DNA of 64,000 bases from Paracoccaceae bacterium (lineage in GTDB: Bacteria > Pseudomonadota > Alphaproteobacteria > Rhodobacterales > Rhodobacteraceae), in assembly GCA_020637675.1 (NCBI GenBank), contig JACKKD010000003.1:806001-870000 (forward strand), written 5' to 3'. Position 1 is the first letter of the stretch. The number at the start of each line of letters is the position of its first letter. Made by a program: the position numbers and the translations under genes. Positions 61,799 through 64,000 of the stretch are shown one piece after another. Below the pieces are notes generated by a model, which was given only the letters and a program-made list of their open reading frames with translations, was not told the origin of the DNA and did no database searches.

Positions 61799-62869
61799 AT
61801 GGCAACGGCAGAAGTGACGGTGATGGGGGGCGGCATCTTCGGGCTGGCCGTCGCCTTCGCCTGCGCGCGTCGGGGGGCGCGCGTGATCCTTTGCGAGCGC
61901 GACCGGATCGGCGCGGGGACCTCGGGCGGGCTCGTCGGTGCGCTGGCGCCACATGTGCCGGAGCAGTGGAACGCGAAGAAGGCGTTCCAGCTCGATAGCC
62001 TGCTCATGGCCGGGGCCTTCTGGGAGGAGGTCCGCGCAGTCTCGGGCGTCGATCCCGGTTACGCGCGATCGGGTCGCTGGCAGCCGCTGGCCGACGCCGA
62101 GGCGGTCGCGCGGGCGCAAGAGCGGGCAGCGGGGGCCGAGACGCTGTGGCGGGGGCGAGCCGCGTGGCGGGTTGTCGCGGCGCCTTCGGATGGCTGGGCC
62201 CCGGCCAGCCCGACGGGGCTTCTGGTCGAGGACACGCTGTCGGCGCGGCTTCATCCGCGCGACGCGGGACGGGCGCTGGCGGCGGCGGTCCGGGCACTTG
62301 GCGGCGTCGTGGAGGAGGCGCGGGCGGAGCCTCCCGCGGGGGCAATCGGGGAACAAGGAAGCCCGGGCGCCGTCGTCTGGGCGACCGGTCTGGCGGGACT
62401 CGCGGCGCTGTCGGCGGACCTCGGGCGGACGGTCGGGTCGGGCGTGAAGGGCCAGGCGGCTCTTTTCGCCTGCGCGGCGGGCGACCGGCCGCAGCTTTTC
62501 GCCGACGGTCTGCATGTGGTGCCGCACCACGACGGGACCGTGGCAGTGGGTTCGACGGCCGAGCGCGACTTTGCCGCGCCCGACACGACCGACGACCGGC
62601 TCGAGGTGCTGATCGACCGGGCGCGGGCGCTTTGCCCGGCGCTGGCGGAGGCGCCGGTCATCGAACGCTGGGCCGGCGTGCGGCCACGGGCGAAAAGCCT
62701 TGCGCCGATGCTCGGCCCCTGGCCGGGGCGCGAAGGCCATTTCATCGCCAACGGCGGCTTCAAGATCGGCTTCGGCATGGCGCCGAAGGTGGCCGAGGTG
62801 ATGGCCGATCTGGTGCTGGACGGGCGCGACGGCGTCCCGGAAGGCTTCCGGGTCGAGGACAGTCTCTGA
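61799..62869 (+). CDS. MnmC C-terminal-type FAD-dependent oxidoreductase
   Basis: A 356-residue DAO-family flavoprotein. It begins with the FAD motif VMGGGIFGLAVAFACARRGA and has GTSGGLVGALAPHVPEQWN near residue 40, and FIANGGFKIGFGMAPKVAE near the end, as in the oxidase domain of MnmC, which removes the carboxymethyl group from cmnm5s2U34. Its place next to mnmD supports that role; other DAO oxidases (for example for glycine) cannot be excluded. It starts 44 bp from the divergent mnmD start. Confidence 0.85.
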   Translation: MATAEVTVMGGGIFGLAVAFACARRGARVILCERDRIGAGTSGGLVGALAPHVPEQWNAKKAFQLDSLLMAGAFWEEVRAVSGVDPGYARSGRWQPLADAEAVARAQERAAGAETLWRGRAAWRVVAAPSDGWAPASPTGLLVEDTLSARLHPRDAGRALAAAVRALGGVVEEARAEPPAGAIGEQGSPGAVVWATGLAGLAALSADLGRTVGSGVKGQAALFACAAGDRPQLFADGLHVVPHHDGTVAVGSTAERDFAAPDTTDDRLEVLIDRARALCPALAEAPVIERWAGVRPRAKSLAPMLGPWPGREGHFIANGGFKIGFGMAPKVAEVMADLVLDGRDGVPEGFRVEDSL

Positions 62870-62871
62870 CC

Positions 62872-63360
62872 TCACCTCCGGCGACAGGCGCTGCCGTCGG
62901 TTCCGAACATGCCGGTCGGGCGCCAGTTGGCGACGGCAGTGCGGGCGGCCAGTCGGATCAGACAGTCGAGTTCGTCCTCGCGGTCCGGGTTGGGGGTCAC
63001 GAGCTTCGCCCTGACCCCGAAGGCCGGCGTGCCGTCGGGCGGGATGACGTAGGCTTCCGGCGAGATGCCGACGGTTACGGTGACCGTGTAGAGCCATTGG
63101 CGGGATGCGCCGGTGCCCACCCAGCGTCCGACGTCGGCGCCGGTGACGACGTTCACGATGATGTCCACGGGCGGTTGGCGCGCGGTCCGCAGGCCGGCCT
63201 TCGCGAGCGCGGCGGCCAGGGGCGGCACCAGGTATTCGCCGTAACCGCTGCCGTATTGCGAGGATGTGAGTTCGATCATGTAGCGCTTGCCGTCCAGCGG
63301 ACCCGCGCCGACCGGCGTGGCGGCGACGAGAGCAGCGGCAAGAGCGGCACGCAGGATCAC
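62872..63360 (-). CDS. Secreted hypothetical protein
   Basis: A 162-residue protein I do not recognise. It has a signal peptide (ILRAALAAALVAATPVGA, cleavage near residue 20), then a mature domain with DGKRYMIELTSSQYGSGYGEYLVPPLAAALAKAG and VDIIVNVVTGADVGRW, and two cysteines near the C-terminus (DELDCLIRL and SACRRR) that may form a disulfide. It is convergent with the MnmC-like oxidase gene and its ATG overlaps the stop of the GFA-GNAT gene by 4 bp. Confidence 0.8.
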   Translation of the reverse strand: MILRAALAAALVAATPVGAGPLDGKRYMIELTSSQYGSGYGEYLVPPLAAALAKAGLRTARQPPVDIIVNVVTGADVGRWVGTGASRQWLYTVTVTVGISPEAYVIPPDGTPAFGVRAKLVTPNPDREDELDCLIRLAARTAVANWRPTGMFGTDGSACRRR

Positions 63361-64000
63361 GGCAACGGCCGCCGGAAGGTGACCGACGTCGGCCGGTCGT
63401 AGCCGCGGTGCGCGGTCTCGCCCGCACGGACGAAGCCCATCGCCTCGAAGGCGGCGTGGTTGCCGGTCAGTTCCACCCGGCTCTGCATTTCCAGAAGCGG
63501 CAGGCCGAGGGCCTTCGCGCGGGTCGTCGCATGGGCGAGGAGCTGGCGCGCGAGCCCCTTGCGGCGCTGGCCGGCGGCAACGGCGAGCTTGCCGATGTGG
63601 AGCCGGCCGGGTTTCGGCGTCAGAACCATGCAGGCAAGGGGCGCGCCGAGTTCGTCGATCACCCAGACCTCACCCGTGCGCGCCGCCTCGGCCAGCGCCG
63701 GCCCTGTCAGGTCGTGGACGGAGGACGGCGGATCGACGATCCCGTCCATGTAGGCGAAGGCTTCGCGGATGAGGTTGAGGATCGGCCCCATGTCCTCCGC
63801 ACCGGTCAGGCGGCGCGGCGCGTGGCGCACCGGCAGGCCGTCGGCGAGGCGGACCCAGGACAGGTGCTCGTTCCAGTTGACGTGGGCGGTCGGCCGGAAC
63901 GCGGCGGGGTCGTCGAGTGTGGCGGCGAAGAAGTGGATCTCGTGCGGCCAGCGGTCGCCCTCGTAGGCCATGGGGCTGCCGCAGGTTGTGCAGAAATGCC
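63357..64000 (-). CDS. GFA (CENP-V) domain fused to GNAT acetyltransferase, 5' end off the window
   Basis: The frame stays open to the window edge. Reading from the edge, HFCTTCGSPMAYEG followed by DRWPHEIHFFAATLDDP, HVNWNEHLSWVRLADGLP is the C-terminal half of a GFA/CENP-V zinc domain. It continues without a stop into a GNAT acetyltransferase: IREAFAYMDGIVDPPSS, LHIGKLAVAAGQRRKGLARQLLAHA (acetyl-CoA loop) and GNHAAFEAMGFVRAGE. The start codon and the first cysteines lie beyond the window. A shorter GNAT-only reading from ATG 63971 would ignore the conserved CTTCGSP context. The fusion is clear; its function is unknown. Confidence 0.8.
   Translation of the reverse strand, partial: HFCTTCGSPMAYEGDRWPHEIHFFAATLDDPAAFRPTAHVNWNEHLSWVRLADGLPVRHAPRRLTGAEDMGPILNLIREAFAYMDGIVDPPSSVHDLTGPALAEAARTGEVWVIDELGAPLACMVLTPKPGRLHIGKLAVAAGQRRKGLARQLLAHATTRAKALGLPLLEMQSRVELTGNHAAFEAMGFVRAGETAHRGYDRPTSVTFRRPLP

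Noticed and set aside
1..64000. CRISPR array, insertion sequence, prophage, tRNA or rRNA genes
   Set aside because: No regularly spaced repeats, transposase or integrase frames, or cloverleaf-forming segments were seen in the gaps between genes.

Overview
The window is ordinary, densely packed chromosome of a high-GC alphaproteobacterium, almost certainly Rhodobacterales (Rhodobacteraceae/Paracoccaceae in the broad sense). The evidence is the combination of neighbourhoods: ETF-QO, then a TPR protein, then ispE; lysA followed by a DUF4175/TIGR02302 protein; zinc-ribbon protein divergent from ftsE-ftsX-plsC-DUF2585; phaA-phaB; an Mcl1-type malyl-CoA lyase; DUF465 and DUF2007 proteins; and glnK-amt. 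I see no rRNA or tRNA gene, CRISPR array, insertion sequence, integrase or phage gene. The only mobile-type remnant is a short piece of an RHS-repeat protein beside smpB.

Layout. 1-3.3 kb: the 3' part of a secreted protein, greA with a membrane protein behind it, and a PAP2-family lipid enzyme. 3.3-9.7 kb: ETF-QO, TPR protein, ispE, a polyprenyl diphosphate synthase, DUF2007 and a YfiC-like tRNA methyltransferase. 9.7-14.7 kb: DUF465, an EamA exporter, the polyhydroxybutyrate genes phaB and phaA, an EAL phosphodiesterase and the DNA glycosylase tag. 14.8-24.8 kb: TlpA-like thioredoxin divergent from argH, two tiny lipoproteins, an oppositely oriented efflux cassette (permease, ATPase, HlyD, TetR), lysA, and a DUF4175 protein. 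24.8-31 kb: zinc-ribbon protein, ftsE-ftsX-plsC-DUF2585, accA and an MFS transporter. 31-37.9 kb: mcl1, dipeptide epimerase, D-amino-acid transaminase, hemolysin III, HAD hydrolase, rsmD, an FAD oxidoreductase and a peroxiredoxin. 38-42.2 kb: a five-gene minus-strand cluster (RidA, GDPD, FemAB-like, GST, pterin dehydratase) and a GNAT gene. 42.1-46.7 kb: a type I secretion pair, then mlaA-mlaC. 46.7-53.8 kb: a class A penicillin-binding protein, glnK-amt, an aromatic aminotransferase with sseA, the RHS remnant and smpB. 53.8-64 kb: K+ channel, PhnA-like protein, amidohydrolase, dapA, lytic transglycosylase, PPOX-like protein, EamA exporter, mnmD and mnmC-like oxidase as separate divergent genes, a secreted protein, and a GFA-GNAT fusion running off the end.

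Functional threads. Cell-wall and envelope genes recur: lysA and dapA (diaminopimelate), dipeptide epimerase with D-amino-acid transaminase (murein peptide recycling), the class A PBP, the lytic transglycosylase, ftsEX, mlaA/mlaC, plsC and the PAP2 enzyme. Carbon storage and acyl-CoA use are represented by phaAB, accA, mcl1 and ETF-QO; nitrogen control by glnK-amt. Many genes overlap by 4 bp (ATGA or GTGA), so translational coupling is common.

The points most worth a second look are: (1) the TetR-HlyD-ATPase-permease cassette lying between argH plus its lipoproteins and lysA, with a near-perfect 28-bp inverted repeat shared by tetR and lysA; (2) two translationally coupled mini-lipoproteins behind argH; (3) a glutathione-dependent formaldehyde-activating (GFA) domain fused to a GNAT acetyltransferase at the right edge; (4) a dense cluster of dyad repeats upstream of ftsE; and (5) the RHS relic. 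No completely new multi-gene system could be demonstrated from sequence alone.
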